A stretch of DNA of 64,000 nucleotides from Nocardia acidivorans NBRC 108247. Lineage in GTDB: Bacteria > Actinomycetota > Actinomycetes > Mycobacteriales > Mycobacteriaceae. The stretch's first letter is position 1. Each line of letters opens with the position of its first letter. A program made the translations under genes and the position numbers. The stretch lies in the NCBI RefSeq assembly GCF_001625085.1, contig NZ_BDAW01000031.1:45928-109927 (forward strand), written 5' to 3'. Below the pieces are notes generated by a model. It saw only the letters and a program-made list of their open reading frames with translations. It did not search any database and was not told the origin of the DNA. Shown piece after piece: positions 33,843 through 43,035 of the stretch.

Positions 33843-35052
33843 CAGTCAGTTGTCCGCAGTGCCGCTGGAGCCCCTGCTGTTCGACCCGTACGACTACGCC
33901 ATCCACGAGGATCCGTACCCGGTCTATCAGCGGCTGCGCGCCGAAGCCCCCCTCTACCATCACCCCGGACTGGATTTCTGGGCGTTGTCCCGGCATACCG
34001 ATGTCGCCGCCGGATTCCGCGACAATGTGAATCTCTCCAGCGCCAACGGGGTTTCGCTGGACCCGGCCGCCTGGGGTCCGCACGCGCACAACACCATGTC
34101 CTTCCTGGCCATGGATGATCCGCGCCACCTGCGGTTGCGCAAACTCGTGTACCAGGGCTTCACCCCGCGCCGGGTCACCGAGATGAGCGACCGGATTCGC
34201 GAGATCACCCTGCAACACCTCGAACCCGCGCTGGCCGCGGGCAGTTTCGACTGGATCGACGATGTCGCGGGCAAACTGCCCATGGATGTCATCTCCGAAC
34301 TGCTCGGCGTACCCCAGGCCGATCGCGCCGAACTGCGCAGACTCGCGGATCTGCTGCTGCACCGCGAAGAGGGTGTGCTCGATGTGCCGGTATCGGCCAT
34401 GGAGGCGGCGGTACAGCTCTTCGGCTACTACAACGAGATGGTCGCCGCCCGGCACACACGCCGCACCGACGATCTGACCTCCGCGCTGCTCGATGCCGAG
34501 GCCGACGGTGATCGGCTCACCGATGCCGAGGTCATCGGCTTCATGTTCCTCATGGTGGTCGCCGGGAATGAGACCACCACCAAACTGCTCGGCAACGCGC
34601 TGCACTGGGCCGGGGTGAATGCGGAGCAGTACGCCAAGGTCGCCGACCATCCCGATCTGGTCGGGGACTGGGTGGAGGAGACGCTGCGCTACGACGCCTC
34701 CACTCAGATTCTGGCGCGCACCGCCGCGGTCGACCTGGAGTACTACGGGCAGACGATTCCGCGGGGCTCGAAGGTATTGCTGCTCATCGGCTCCGCCAAT
34801 CGCGATGACGGCGTCTTCCATGATCCGGACCGCTACGACATCGAGCGCGGTGACAAGGGCGGGCTGGTCAGCTTCGGAAAAGGGGTGCACTTCTGTCTCG
34901 GCGCGCACCTGGCGCGGCTGGAGGCCGGAATCGTCCTGCGCGAGTTCACCGATCGCGTGCGGTCGTACAACCTGGAGGCGGGGGGTGAGCGCGTGCATTC
35001 GGTGAATGTCCGCGGCTTCGCGAAATTGCCTGTGACAGTGGAGGTTCGGTAA
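33838..35052 (+). CDS. Cytochrome P450, CYP123-like
   Basis: A complete P450 of 404 residues: I-helix AGNETT (242-247), ExxR at 281-284, heme Cys353 in FGKGVHFCLGAHLAR. Gene order (P450, SDR, ferredoxin, opposite an ALDH operon) matches the M. tuberculosis cyp123 locus. No ribosome-binding site; the promoter geometry implies a leaderless message. The shared GACACATGTC motif over its start suggests control by the TetR at 13815. Probably a steroid or fatty-acid hydroxylase fed by the ferredoxin two genes on. Subfamily assignment rests on synteny and recall. Confidence 0.85.
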   Translation: MSSQLSAVPLEPLLFDPYDYAIHEDPYPVYQRLRAEAPLYHHPGLDFWALSRHTDVAAGFRDNVNLSSANGVSLDPAAWGPHAHNTMSFLAMDDPRHLRLRKLVYQGFTPRRVTEMSDRIREITLQHLEPALAAGSFDWIDDVAGKLPMDVISELLGVPQADRAELRRLADLLLHREEGVLDVPVSAMEAAVQLFGYYNEMVAARHTRRTDDLTSALLDAEADGDRLTDAEVIGFMFLMVVAGNETTTKLLGNALHWAGVNAEQYAKVADHPDLVGDWVEETLRYDASTQILARTAAVDLEYYGQTIPRGSKVLLLIGSANRDDGVFHDPDRYDIERGDKGGLVSFGKGVHFCLGAHLARLEAGIVLREFTDRVRSYNLEAGGERVHSVNVRGFAKLPVTVEVR

Positions 35053-35837
35053 TGCCACGATTCGCACCACATCCGGAGCGGCGACCGGTGCTGATCGCCG
35101 GGGCCTCCTCGGGCATCGGGGCCGCCACCGCCGTCGCGCTGGCGGAGCTGGGATATCCGGTGGCGCTGGGCGCACGCCGGCTGGAGATCTGCGAAACCCT
35201 CGCCGAGAAGATCCGCGCCGACGGCGGTGAGGCATTCGCGCACCGACTCGATGTCTCCGATACCGCCTCGGTCGACGAATTCGTGATCGCGGCCGAAAAG
35301 GCGCTCGGGCCACTGGAAATCGTGGTCTCCGGGGCCGGTGACCTGGAGTTCGCCAAGGGCTGGGAGATGGATCCGGAGCTGTTCGAATCGCAGACCCGGG
35401 TGCACCTGGTCGGCGCGCAGCGGCTCGCGCACCGGGTCATTCCCGGCATGATCGAACGACGCCGCGGCGATTTCGTGGTGATCGGATCGGACTGCGCCGA
35501 CCGGGCGCGGCCCGGGGTCGGGGCGTACAACGCCGCCAAAATGGGCGTGGAAGCCTTTGCGCGCCAACTCCGTATGGAGTTGGAGGGCACCGGTGTGCGG
35601 GCCTCCATCGTGCGACCGGGCCAGACCCTCACCGGTATGGGGATGACCGCCGCGCCCGAGGTCGTCGGCCCCATGCTGCAGGACTGGGTGAAATGGGGAT
35701 TCGCCCGGCACCCCTACTTCCTCAAGGCATCCGATATCGCCGCGGCCATCGTCGCCGTGGTCGGCACTGCGCGCGGTGCGCATCTGGTGCTGGTCGAAGT
35801 CCAGCCCGAAGCACCCCTGACCACAACGGGAGAGTAA
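35052..35837 (+). CDS. Short-chain dehydrogenase/reductase (Rv0765c-like)
   Basis: 261 residues, classical SDR: GASSGIGAATAVAL near the N-terminus and a Tyr-x-x-x-Lys pair in YNAAKMGVEAF. ATG 35052 overlaps the P450 stop by one base. In M. tuberculosis cyp51 follows this SDR; here the ferredoxin gene starts only two bases after its stop, so cyp51 is absent from the expected position. Likely oxidises the alcohol formed by the P450 or a related steroid hydroxyl. Confidence 0.87.
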   Translation: MPRFAPHPERRPVLIAGASSGIGAATAVALAELGYPVALGARRLEICETLAEKIRADGGEAFAHRLDVSDTASVDEFVIAAEKALGPLEIVVSGAGDLEFAKGWEMDPELFESQTRVHLVGAQRLAHRVIPGMIERRRGDFVVIGSDCADRARPGVGAYNAAKMGVEAFARQLRMELEGTGVRASIVRPGQTLTGMGMTAAPEVVGPMLQDWVKWGFARHPYFLKASDIAAAIVAVVGTARGAHLVLVEVQPEAPLTTTGE

Positions 35838-35839
35838 TC

Positions 35840-36031
35840 ATGCGGCTCGTTGTCGACCTCGACCTCTGCCAGGGGCATGCCGTCTGCCAGGACGAAGCCC
35901 CCGCACTGTTCCACGTACCCAAACAGGGACAGGTCGAGATACTCCGCGCCGACCCCGGCGACGAGCTGGCGGCGGCCCGCGAGGCCGTCCGCTACTGCCC
36001 CACCCAGGCGCTTTCGCTCCGTGAAGATTGA
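35840..36031 (+). CDS. Small [3Fe-4S]-type ferredoxin (CxxHxxC variant)
   Basis: 63 residues. Cluster ligands are in CQGHAVC near residue 10 and CP near the C-terminus (YCPTQAL). The second ligand position is His, as in the ferredoxin next to cyp51 in M. tuberculosis (Rv0763c). It passes electrons to P450s, here probably the CYP123-like enzyme and perhaps the CYP125-like one. GGGAGAG lies upstream of ATG 35840; the gene is packed between the SDR and NTF2-like genes. Confidence 0.92.
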   Translation: MRLVVDLDLCQGHAVCQDEAPALFHVPKQGQVEILRADPGDELAAAREAVRYCPTQALSLRED

Positions 36032-36041
36032 AGGAAACCCC

Positions 36042-36590
36042 ATGGCCTGGTCCCGCGACGAACTCGACGACATGATCGCCCGATGGGTGCAGGAGAACCA
36101 GCGCTGCGAGGCGCTCGGTGACTGGAAACCCCTGGCCGACTTCTACACCCCCGATGCCACCTACGGCTGGAACTACGGACCCACCCAGGAATTCATGGCC
36201 GTGGGCCGCGACGAGATCCGCGATATCGCGCTCGGACAGGAGATGTTCGGGCTCGAGGGCTGGACCTATCCGTACCAGGAATTCGTGGTCGACGAACGCA
36301 GCGGCAGCGTCATCGGCTTCTGGAAACAGATCAATGAGAAGACCCGCGCCGACGGGCGGCCGTACAGCCCCGAGGGCATCGGCGGCAGCTGGTTCCGGTA
36401 CGCGGGCGGCGGGCAGTGGTCGTGGCAGCGGGACTTCTTCGACTTCGGCAATGTCACAGCGCTTTTCGTGGAGATGATCTCCAACGGGGTGCTGTCGGAC
36501 GGCATGCGCAAGCGCATCGAACGTTCGGTGTCGGGGGAACCGCTGAAGGGCTGGTACCCGGTCGGGCAGGGACCGGCTCCGCTGTGGTGA
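36042..36590 (+). CDS. NTF2-like/SnoaL-fold protein
   Basis: 182 residues with an alpha+beta cone-fold pattern (WKPLADFYTPDATYGWNYGP, GGSWFRYAGGGQWSWQRDFF). Such folds serve as ketosteroid isomerases, polyketide cyclases or dehydratases; the steroid operon makes an isomerase- or hydratase-like role reasonable, but no catalytic Asp pair can be assigned with confidence. AAGGAAA precedes ATG 36042. The stop overlaps the next start. Confidence 0.75.
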   Translation: MAWSRDELDDMIARWVQENQRCEALGDWKPLADFYTPDATYGWNYGPTQEFMAVGRDEIRDIALGQEMFGLEGWTYPYQEFVVDERSGSVIGFWKQINEKTRADGRPYSPEGIGGSWFRYAGGGQWSWQRDFFDFGNVTALFVEMISNGVLSDGMRKRIERSVSGEPLKGWYPVGQGPAPLW

Positions 36591-37840
36591 ACAGTCGATA
36601 CGCTTCGCTGTCCCGCTCCGAACTCGCGATCCTGGTACCCGAACTGCTGCTGTGCGGACATCTCATCGACCGCTCCGGCATGGCGCATGCCATCGGGGCA
36701 TTCGGGCGCGAGGGGATGACCGGCGTCGCCATCGACGAATGGCGTTGGGCCAGTCCGCTGTACACCCGGCGCATGCGTGCGGCGCTGGGTGTCACCGGGG
36801 ACGGGGTGGACGCCATCTTCAAGGGCTTCCAGCTCGATATCGGCGCGCCACCGCAGTTCATGGACTTCCGGTACCGGGTCCGCGATCACGACCACGGCGA
36901 ATTCCACCTCGACCATTGCGGCGCGCTCGCCGATGTGGAGCCGATGGGGGAGGAATACGTGGTCGGCATGTGCCACCACATCGAAGACCCCACCTTCGAC
37001 GCCTCGGCGCTGGCCACCAATCCCCATGCGCGCGTGCGGCCGATCCATCGGCCACCGCGGGTGCCCGCGGATCGGACGCCGGTGTGCGCGTGGACCGTGA
37101 CCATCGATCGATCGCTGGAGCCTACCCCGCCCGAACCCGATGCGCTGGCGTTGGCCGGAACCCGTGCGGCCACGGTGGAATTGGCGGCCATCGACACCGA
37201 AGACGAGGGACAGTCGGACTATTCGGGGCCGCTGTTGAACGATCTGCGCTTCGGGGACTTCTCGCGGTCGGCGCTGATTCGGATCGCCGAGGAAGTGTGT
37301 CTCCAGCAGCACCTGTTGACGCTCGCGTTCCGGCGGGCCGTCGCCGAGCGCTCGGATTCGGCTGTGGCGCTGGATATCACGCGCAAGCAGTTCACCGGTA
37401 TCGCGGGATTGACCTCGGAGCGGCTGCGCTCCGCCCTGGGACTCGGGGACGACACCGCCGCACTGGCCGAGGTGCTGCGCCTGCATCCGGCCTTGAATCC
37501 CTCGGCCTATGTGGACGCTGAGATCGGATGCTCGGTTTCCGGCGGCGAGCAGATCGTGGAATTGCGGCTCGGCCGGGCCTGCGGTGCGGTGGCCGACGGC
37601 GCCTGGGCCGCACTGGTGGATGCCGAGCATCTCGAGGCATTGAATTCCCTTGCACGCGGGGTCAATCCCCGATTCGAGGCGGGCGTGCGATCCGCGACCG
37701 CCGACGAACTGATCCTCGAATTCGGCTTGGCCGCCGTGCCTTTCCGGGAATTCGGCGAGGTCGCCATCACCCGATTCAGTACCGGGGCCGCGTTCACCTT
37801 CGCCGACCGGGGCATTCCCCTCCCTCTCACCGTCCTGTAG
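36587..37840 (+). CDS. Uncharacterised protein of the steroid operon
   Basis: 417 residues, soluble, no signal peptide. The first half has RYRVRDHDHGEFHLDHCGAL and VVGMCHHIEDPTF, a cluster of His, Asp and Cys that could bind a metal and recalls ATC-hydrolase-like proteins; the second half has ALDITRKQFTGIAGL and repeated helical segments. I do not recognise a characterised family. GTG 36587 overlaps the NTF2-like stop (GTGA), and fadD follows 13 bases after the end, so it is made with the P450 operon and is a candidate new steroid-pathway enzyme. Confidence 0.7.
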   Translation: MNSRYASLSRSELAILVPELLLCGHLIDRSGMAHAIGAFGREGMTGVAIDEWRWASPLYTRRMRAALGVTGDGVDAIFKGFQLDIGAPPQFMDFRYRVRDHDHGEFHLDHCGALADVEPMGEEYVVGMCHHIEDPTFDASALATNPHARVRPIHRPPRVPADRTPVCAWTVTIDRSLEPTPPEPDALALAGTRAATVELAAIDTEDEGQSDYSGPLLNDLRFGDFSRSALIRIAEEVCLQQHLLTLAFRRAVAERSDSAVALDITRKQFTGIAGLTSERLRSALGLGDDTAALAEVLRLHPALNPSAYVDAEIGCSVSGGEQIVELRLGRACGAVADGAWAALVDAEHLEALNSLARGVNPRFEAGVRSATADELILEFGLAAVPFREFGEVAITRFSTGAAFTFADRGIPLPLTVL

Positions 37841-37853
37841 AAAGCGAAAGTCC

Positions 37854-39461
37854 ATGGCCTGTAACTTCGCCGACCTCTACGAACACGCGGCGGACGCGGT
37901 ACCCGACCGCCTCGCCGTCATCGAGGGCGCGCGGCGGCGCACCTTCGCCGAACTCGACGAGCGGGCCAATCGGCTCGCGCACCACCTCGCCGCTGCCGGG
38001 GCCGGACCGGGCACCCATATCGGTTTCCATATGCACAACAGCATCGAAACCCTGGAAACCCTGCTGGGCTGCTTCAAGATTCGGGCGGTGCCGGTCAATA
38101 TCAACTTCCGGTATCGGGCCGAGGAACTGCGGTACGTCTACGACAACGCCGACCTCGAGATGGTCGTGCATCATCGCTGCTACTCGCCACTGCTGGAGGC
38201 GGTGCGGGGGCAGCTGCCCAAGCTGCGGCACAGCCTGGTGGTGGAGGACGATCAGGGCGGTCAGGGTCTGGCGACCCAGTCCATGCCCTATGAGTCGGCA
38301 CTCGAGAATGGTTCGCCCGAAAGGGATTTCGCCGAGCGCAGCGCCGACGATCTCTTCATCATGTACACCGGCGGCACCACCGGACTGCCCAAGGGCGTCA
38401 TGTGGCGGCAGGAGGACATGTGGCGGGTGCTCGGCGGCGGTATCGACTTCTACACCGGGGAACCGGTGGCCGACGAGTACCAGCAATCGCGGGCGGGCGC
38501 GGCCCAGGAAAAACCGATGCGCTGGTTCGTGCTGCCGCCGCTGATCCATGCCGCCGCCATGATGCCGACCTTCACCGCGCTGTGGTCGGGCAATACCGTG
38601 CTGTTCGAACCCCGCTTCGATCCCGCGCGCATCTGGCAGGTCGTGGCGCGCGAACAGCCGAATATCCTGGTCATCACCGGTGATGCCATTGCCCGCCCGC
38701 TCATCGACGCCTATCGGGCCGCACCCGTGGACGCCTCCTCGGTCTTCTCCATCGGCTCCGGCGCGGCGCAGCTCACCCAGCCGGTGAAGAACGAACTGCT
38801 GGAACTGTTCCCGAGCACGCTGGTCAGCGAATCCATCGGCTCCTCCGAAACCGGTTTCGGCGGAATAGGTTTCGCGCAGAAGGACGACGATCCGGGGCGC
38901 GGGCCGCGGGTCAACACCGGGCGCGGGGCGGTGGTGGTCGACGAGGACGGACATCCGGTCGCGCCGGGCTCGCAGGGGTGGCTGGCCAAGACCGGCAATG
39001 TGCCGATCGGCTACTACAAGGATCCGGTCAAGACCGACAAGCTGTTCCGCACCGTGGACGGGCGGCGCATGGTCATCACCGATGATCGGGCGCGGGTCGA
39101 GGCGGACGGGGCCATCACGCTCATCGGTCGCGGGAATATGGTGATCAACACCGGCGGCGAGAAGGTCTTCCCCGAAGAGGTCGAGGCCGTGGTCAAGGCG
39201 CATGCGAGCGTGTACGACGCGGTGGTCATCGGGATCGCGCACGAGCGCTGGGGGCAGTTGGTCGGCGCGGTGGTGTCGAGCGCGGACGGCGTGGACTTCG
39301 CCGATCTCGAACGCCATGTCCGGACCCATCTCGCGGGATACAAACTGCCGCGCCGGATCTGGGTCACGGAGACCGTCGTGCGCACGCCCAGCGGTAAGCC
39401 GGACTATCGCTGGGCGAAGTCGTACGCGGAATCCGCCCTACCGGATCACGAGGTGCAGTAA
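37854..39461 (+). CDS. Acyl-CoA synthetase, FadD19-like
   Basis: 535 residues, AMP-forming ligase. AMP-binding motif YTGGTTGLPKGVMWR (about 171-185), ESIGSSETGFGG, and the C-terminal GGEKVFPEEVE and GKPDYRWAK with the catalytic Lys. It resembles mycobacterial FadD19 along its length (EDMWRVLGGGIDF, FRYRAEELRYVYDN), the enzyme that activates sterol side-chain acids to CoA thioesters. Last gene of the rightward operon. Paralogue assignment is by recall, not by a search. Confidence 0.87.
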   Translation: MACNFADLYEHAADAVPDRLAVIEGARRRTFAELDERANRLAHHLAAAGAGPGTHIGFHMHNSIETLETLLGCFKIRAVPVNINFRYRAEELRYVYDNADLEMVVHHRCYSPLLEAVRGQLPKLRHSLVVEDDQGGQGLATQSMPYESALENGSPERDFAERSADDLFIMYTGGTTGLPKGVMWRQEDMWRVLGGGIDFYTGEPVADEYQQSRAGAAQEKPMRWFVLPPLIHAAAMMPTFTALWSGNTVLFEPRFDPARIWQVVAREQPNILVITGDAIARPLIDAYRAAPVDASSVFSIGSGAAQLTQPVKNELLELFPSTLVSESIGSSETGFGGIGFAQKDDDPGRGPRVNTGRGAVVVDEDGHPVAPGSQGWLAKTGNVPIGYYKDPVKTDKLFRTVDGRRMVITDDRARVEADGAITLIGRGNMVINTGGEKVFPEEVEAVVKAHASVYDAVVIGIAHERWGQLVGAVVSSADGVDFADLERHVRTHLAGYKLPRRIWVTETVVRTPSGKPDYRWAKSYAESALPDHEVQ

Positions 39462-39535
39462 CCGGTTATGGAAAGCAATGCCAAGTCACGGTCCATTCTT
39501 CGGGATAACTCGGCTGAATCAATGGCGAACAGCAT

Positions 39536-39549
39536 AGGAACCTGTTCTA
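39536..39549. promoter_or_regulatory. KstR-like box (one mismatch)
   Basis: AGGAACCTGTTCTA matches TnnAACnnGTTnnA except at the first position; ends nine bases before ATG 39559. Confidence 0.6.
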
Positions 39550-39558
39550 ATTCAGAGA

Positions 39559-40268
39559 TGGCAGAGGTGCACACCGTACTCGGTGAACAGGTCCGGATGC
39601 CGGTCGAGATCAGGCATGCCGATGCCAGCTCCGCGCTCTTCTTCGCGGATACCGCCGCCGCGCGCGAACTGCTCGCACCGGCGGGGCTGGAACCGGTCAC
39701 TGTTCTCGGCCTGGCGATTCTCTCGCTCGCCTTCGTGCGCTACGTCGACGGCGATCTCGGGCCGTACCACGAATTCGCCTTCTCGCTCATGGCCAAGCAG
39801 CCGGGGCGCAAGGACGGCACCGGGGCCTACATCCACTGGCTGCCGGTGAATCAGAGTTTCACTCTCGAAGCCGGACAATCGATTTGGGGATTTCCCAAGC
39901 TGATGGCCGATATCGACATCACGCCGGTGCGCGGCGGCCAGCGCTGCGAGGTGCGGGTGGACGGGCAACTCGTCATCGCCCTGCGCGTACTGGACGGCGT
40001 GCCCATGCCGGGTGGTGCGGGCGGTGCCTCCATCGACGCGTACACCTGGAAGAACGGAGTGCTCCGGCGCACCCCGTGGGTGATGAACCCGAGCCGGGTG
40101 CGCGGTATGCCCGGCGGGGTGCGCGTGGAACTCGGCGACCACCCCGTCTCGCGGCAACTGCGTGCGCTCGGCCTGCCCCGGCGCGCGCTGTTCGCCAGCC
40201 GGATCGGTTCGCTGGCAATGACTTTCGAAGACGCCACGAGCGTCTGGCCGACCAGGGAGGCACGATGA
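39559..40268 (+). CDS. Acetoacetate decarboxylase-family protein
   Basis: 236 residues, beta-rich ADC fold (YHEFAFSLMAKQP, IHWLPVNQSFTLEAGQSIWGFPKLMADI). The region that holds the Schiff-base Lys in true decarboxylases reads WGFPKLM, with a Lys present. Many ADC-like proteins do aldol or cyclisation chemistry instead. A KstR-like box directly upstream suggests induction by sterols. It overlaps the next SDR gene by four bases (ATGA), so they form a pair. Confidence 0.8.
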
Positions 40269-41035
40269 CCCGGACCGCACTCGTCACCGGAGCCGCCAGC
40301 GGTATGGGGCGGATCGTCGCCTTGCGGCTGGCCGCCGCCGGATGGAAGGTCGCCGCGGTCGACCTGAACCCGGTCGGGCTCGCCGAAACCGCGCAGCGCT
40401 CACCCAATATGACCACCTACACCTGTGATGTCTCCGATCAGGAACAGGTGCGCGCGGTGGTGGACAAGGTACGCGGTGAACTCGGCGCCATCGACCGGCT
40501 CGTGCACGCCGCCGGTATGTGCCACGTGCACGCCTCCGCGCTGAATCATGATGTGGCGCAGATAAAGAAGATGATGGATGTCAATTACTTCGGCACCGTC
40601 AATCTGTGTCAGGCCGTCATACCGGCCATGAAACAGGCGGGCACGGGCACCGTCGTACTCTTCGCTTCGGTCGCGGGCTGGTTGCCCTCACCGGGGATGG
40701 CCGGATACTCCGCGTCCAAGTTCGCGGTCATCGGATTCATCGACAGCCTGGCCTACGAACTCCAGGACAGCGGGGTGCGACTGCTCGGACTCTGCCCACC
40801 CATGGTCGAGACCGCCTTCCTGGACAAGGTCCGCGCGGAGAACGAATCCGTGCTCGGCGGTTCGGGCGGTATGAGTCCCGAAGGTGTGATCGACGCGCTC
40901 GAGAAGGCGCTGTCCAAGCCGGCCAATCCGCTGTTCGTCTTCCCCGGCCAGGCCTATCCCACCTACCTCATGCGGCGTTTGCTGCCCGGCCTCTCGCGCC
41001 GGATCGTGCGCCGCATGGTCAAGCCGACGGATTGA
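40265..41035 (+). CDS. Short-chain dehydrogenase/reductase
   Basis: 256 residues, classical SDR with GAASGMGRIVALRLA at the N-terminus and the Tyr-x-x-x-Lys pair in GYSASKFAVIGF. Co-translated with the ADC-like gene (four-base overlap). The C-terminus ends in a basic, hydrophobic stretch (TYLMRRLLPGLSRRIVRR) that may associate with membrane or lipid. Substrate probably lipid- or steroid-derived given the upstream KstR-like box. Confidence 0.87.
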   Translation: MTRTALVTGAASGMGRIVALRLAAAGWKVAAVDLNPVGLAETAQRSPNMTTYTCDVSDQEQVRAVVDKVRGELGAIDRLVHAAGMCHVHASALNHDVAQIKKMMDVNYFGTVNLCQAVIPAMKQAGTGTVVLFASVAGWLPSPGMAGYSASKFAVIGFIDSLAYELQDSGVRLLGLCPPMVETAFLDKVRAENESVLGGSGGMSPEGVIDALEKALSKPANPLFVFPGQAYPTYLMRRLLPGLSRRIVRRMVKPTD

Positions 41036-41078
41036 CCGTCGCGCGGAAACCGGCTCGTGCTCCGACCGGTGACCGCAT

Positions 41079-41118
41079 CGGTGCTGGGCGATCGGGGCTC
41101 TGCGATCGCCCAGCACCG
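41079..41118. terminator. Strong stem-loop after the ADC/SDR pair
   Basis: A perfect 16-bp stem (41079-41094 with 41103-41118) and eight-base loop; no T-run. Confidence 0.85.
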
Positions 41119-41220
41119 GCCCTCCGCCGGCTATCGGCCGGCGAATAATCGCTGGCCCGGATCTCGCACGCGCGAGAAAATGAACCCTTCTGCTCGGACA
41201 CCATTCGAGAGAGGGGACGG

Positions 41221-43002
41221 ATGAGTTCACGCGCACCCGCGTTGAAGCTCGTACTGCGTTACTACGGACGGGAATTGGCTCGGCGCAAGCTGTGGACGCT
41301 GGGCGGCATGCTGGGGCCCGCGCTCGGCACCATCTGCCAGAACTACATCGCACCACTGCTGGTCGCGGTCCTCATCGGGCGGGTCGCCGCCAGCGGTGAC
41401 TCCGGGATATCCACCCTCGGCCCCTTGGTCGCGGCCTTCGCGGGCGTGATCATGCTCTCGGAAGTGCTGTGGCGCATCGGAATCCACTGCCTGAACCGAC
41501 TCGACGCCTACGGCATCGAGAGTCTGTACGTCATCGCCATGGACGAACTGCTGGCCAAGGACGCGGCGTTCTTCCACAACAACTTCGCCGGATCGCTCAC
41601 CAAACGGTCGCTGAGCTTCGCCAGCCGCTTCGAACAGTTCGTCGACACCTTCGCCTTCGAGATCTTCGCCGCCGTGCTGCCGCTCGGTTTCGCGGCGGTG
41701 GTGCTGTGGCGCTACGACCCCATGCTGGTGGTCGTGCTCATCGGGCTGATCCTGTTGACCGCGCTGATCATCACACCGCTCATCCAGCGACGGCAGGCGC
41801 TGGTGGACGAGCGGGAGGCGTCCATCGCCCTGGTCTCCGGGCATGTGGCCGACAGCCTGGCCAATATGCAGGTGGTGCGCGCGTTCGCCGCCGAACGCCA
41901 GGAGGCGGCCGAACATCGGCGACGGGTCGTCGACCAGCGCCGAAAGTCCTTGCGCTCCTGGGACTATGCCAATCTGCGCATCGACACCGTGGTGACGCCG
42001 CTGGTGGCGATCACCAATGTGGCCGGGCTGCTCATCGCGCTCGGGCTCAGCGGCGGGCACGCCTCGGTCACCGTGATCATGGTGGCGTTCACGTACTACT
42101 GGAACGCCACCGGGATCATGTTCCGGTTCAATCAGATCTACCGGCGGTTGGAGAGCACGCTCACCGAGGCGGCGCAGTTCACCGAACTACTGTTGACCTC
42201 GCCCACCGTCGTGGACGCGGCGGAGCCGCAAGCGCTGCGGCCCAAGGGATCCGATGTGCGATTCGAGCGGGTGCACTTCACCCACGCGGGCGCCGCACCA
42301 CTGTTCACCGGGTTGGATCTGCATGTGCCGAGCGGATCCAAACTGGGTCTGGTCGGGCGCTCGGGCGGCGGGAAGACCACGCTCACCCAATTGCTGCTCC
42401 GGCTGATGGATGTCGACGCCGGTGCGATTCGCATTGGCGGACAGGATATTTCGAAGCTGAAGCAGAGCGATCTGCGCAGTCTGCTCGCCTATGTGCCGCA
42501 GGATCCGGCCATGTTCCACCGCACCCTGCGGGAGAACATCCGCTTCGCCCGGCCCGATGCCACCGACGCGGAGATTCTGCGCGCCGCCGAGGCCGCGCAT
42601 GTCACCGAATTCGCGGACGCGCTGCCGCAGGGAATGGAGACCCTGCTCGGTGAGCGCGGGGTGAAACTGTCGGGCGGACAACGCCAGCGGGTGGCGCTCG
42701 CCCGCGCGATTCTGCGCGATGCGCCGATCCTGCTATTGGACGAAGCCACCAGCGCCCTCGATTCCGAGAGCGAAAAGCTTGTGCAGCAGGCACTCTGGGA
42801 GCTGATGGAGGGGCGTACGGCGCTGGTGGTCGCGCACCGGCTGAGCACCGTCGCCGGAATGGACCGGCTGGTGGTACTCGACCACGGGCGGATCGTCGAG
42901 GAGGGCACCCATGAGCAGCTGCTGCGCGCGGAAGGAACGTACGCGCAGCTGTGGCGGCATCAATCGGGCGGATTCCTCGGCGAAGAAATGGTCGCCCGGT
43001 AG
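41221..43002 (+). CDS. ABC exporter half-transporter (fused permease-ATPase)
   Basis: 593 residues. N-terminal six-helix type-IV exporter domain (about 20-310), then a nucleotide-binding domain with Walker A GRSGGGKTT (about 379-387), the Q-loop in YVPQDPAMF, signature LSGGQRQR (about 482-489) and Walker B ILLLDEATSALD. Half-size transporters of this type work as homodimers or heterodimers; no partner gene is adjacent. Substrate unknown; its place between steroid genes hints at a lipid. GAGAGGGGACGG precedes ATG 41221. Confidence 0.92.
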   Translation: MSSRAPALKLVLRYYGRELARRKLWTLGGMLGPALGTICQNYIAPLLVAVLIGRVAASGDSGISTLGPLVAAFAGVIMLSEVLWRIGIHCLNRLDAYGIESLYVIAMDELLAKDAAFFHNNFAGSLTKRSLSFASRFEQFVDTFAFEIFAAVLPLGFAAVVLWRYDPMLVVVLIGLILLTALIITPLIQRRQALVDEREASIALVSGHVADSLANMQVVRAFAAERQEAAEHRRRVVDQRRKSLRSWDYANLRIDTVVTPLVAITNVAGLLIALGLSGGHASVTVIMVAFTYYWNATGIMFRFNQIYRRLESTLTEAAQFTELLLTSPTVVDAAEPQALRPKGSDVRFERVHFTHAGAAPLFTGLDLHVPSGSKLGLVGRSGGGKTTLTQLLLRLMDVDAGAIRIGGQDISKLKQSDLRSLLAYVPQDPAMFHRTLRENIRFARPDATDAEILRAAEAAHVTEFADALPQGMETLLGERGVKLSGGQRQRVALARAILRDAPILLLDEATSALDSESEKLVQQALWELMEGRTALVVAHRLSTVAGMDRLVVLDHGRIVEEGTHEQLLRAEGTYAQLWRHQSGGFLGEEMVAR

Positions 43003-43006
43003 GTGA

Positions 43007-43034
43007 CGGTGTGGGGGCGTGCGCCCCCACACCG
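43007..43034. terminator. Strong stem-loop between convergent genes
   Basis: A perfect 12-bp GC-rich stem (43007-43018 with 43023-43034) with a four-base GTGC loop. Confidence 0.85.
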
Positions 43035-43035
43035 C

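Noticed and set aside
39459..39471. TAACCGGTTA palindrome at the fadD stop as another KstR box
   Set aside because: It has AACnnGTT but misses both outer positions; weaker than the box at 39536, 65 bp on.
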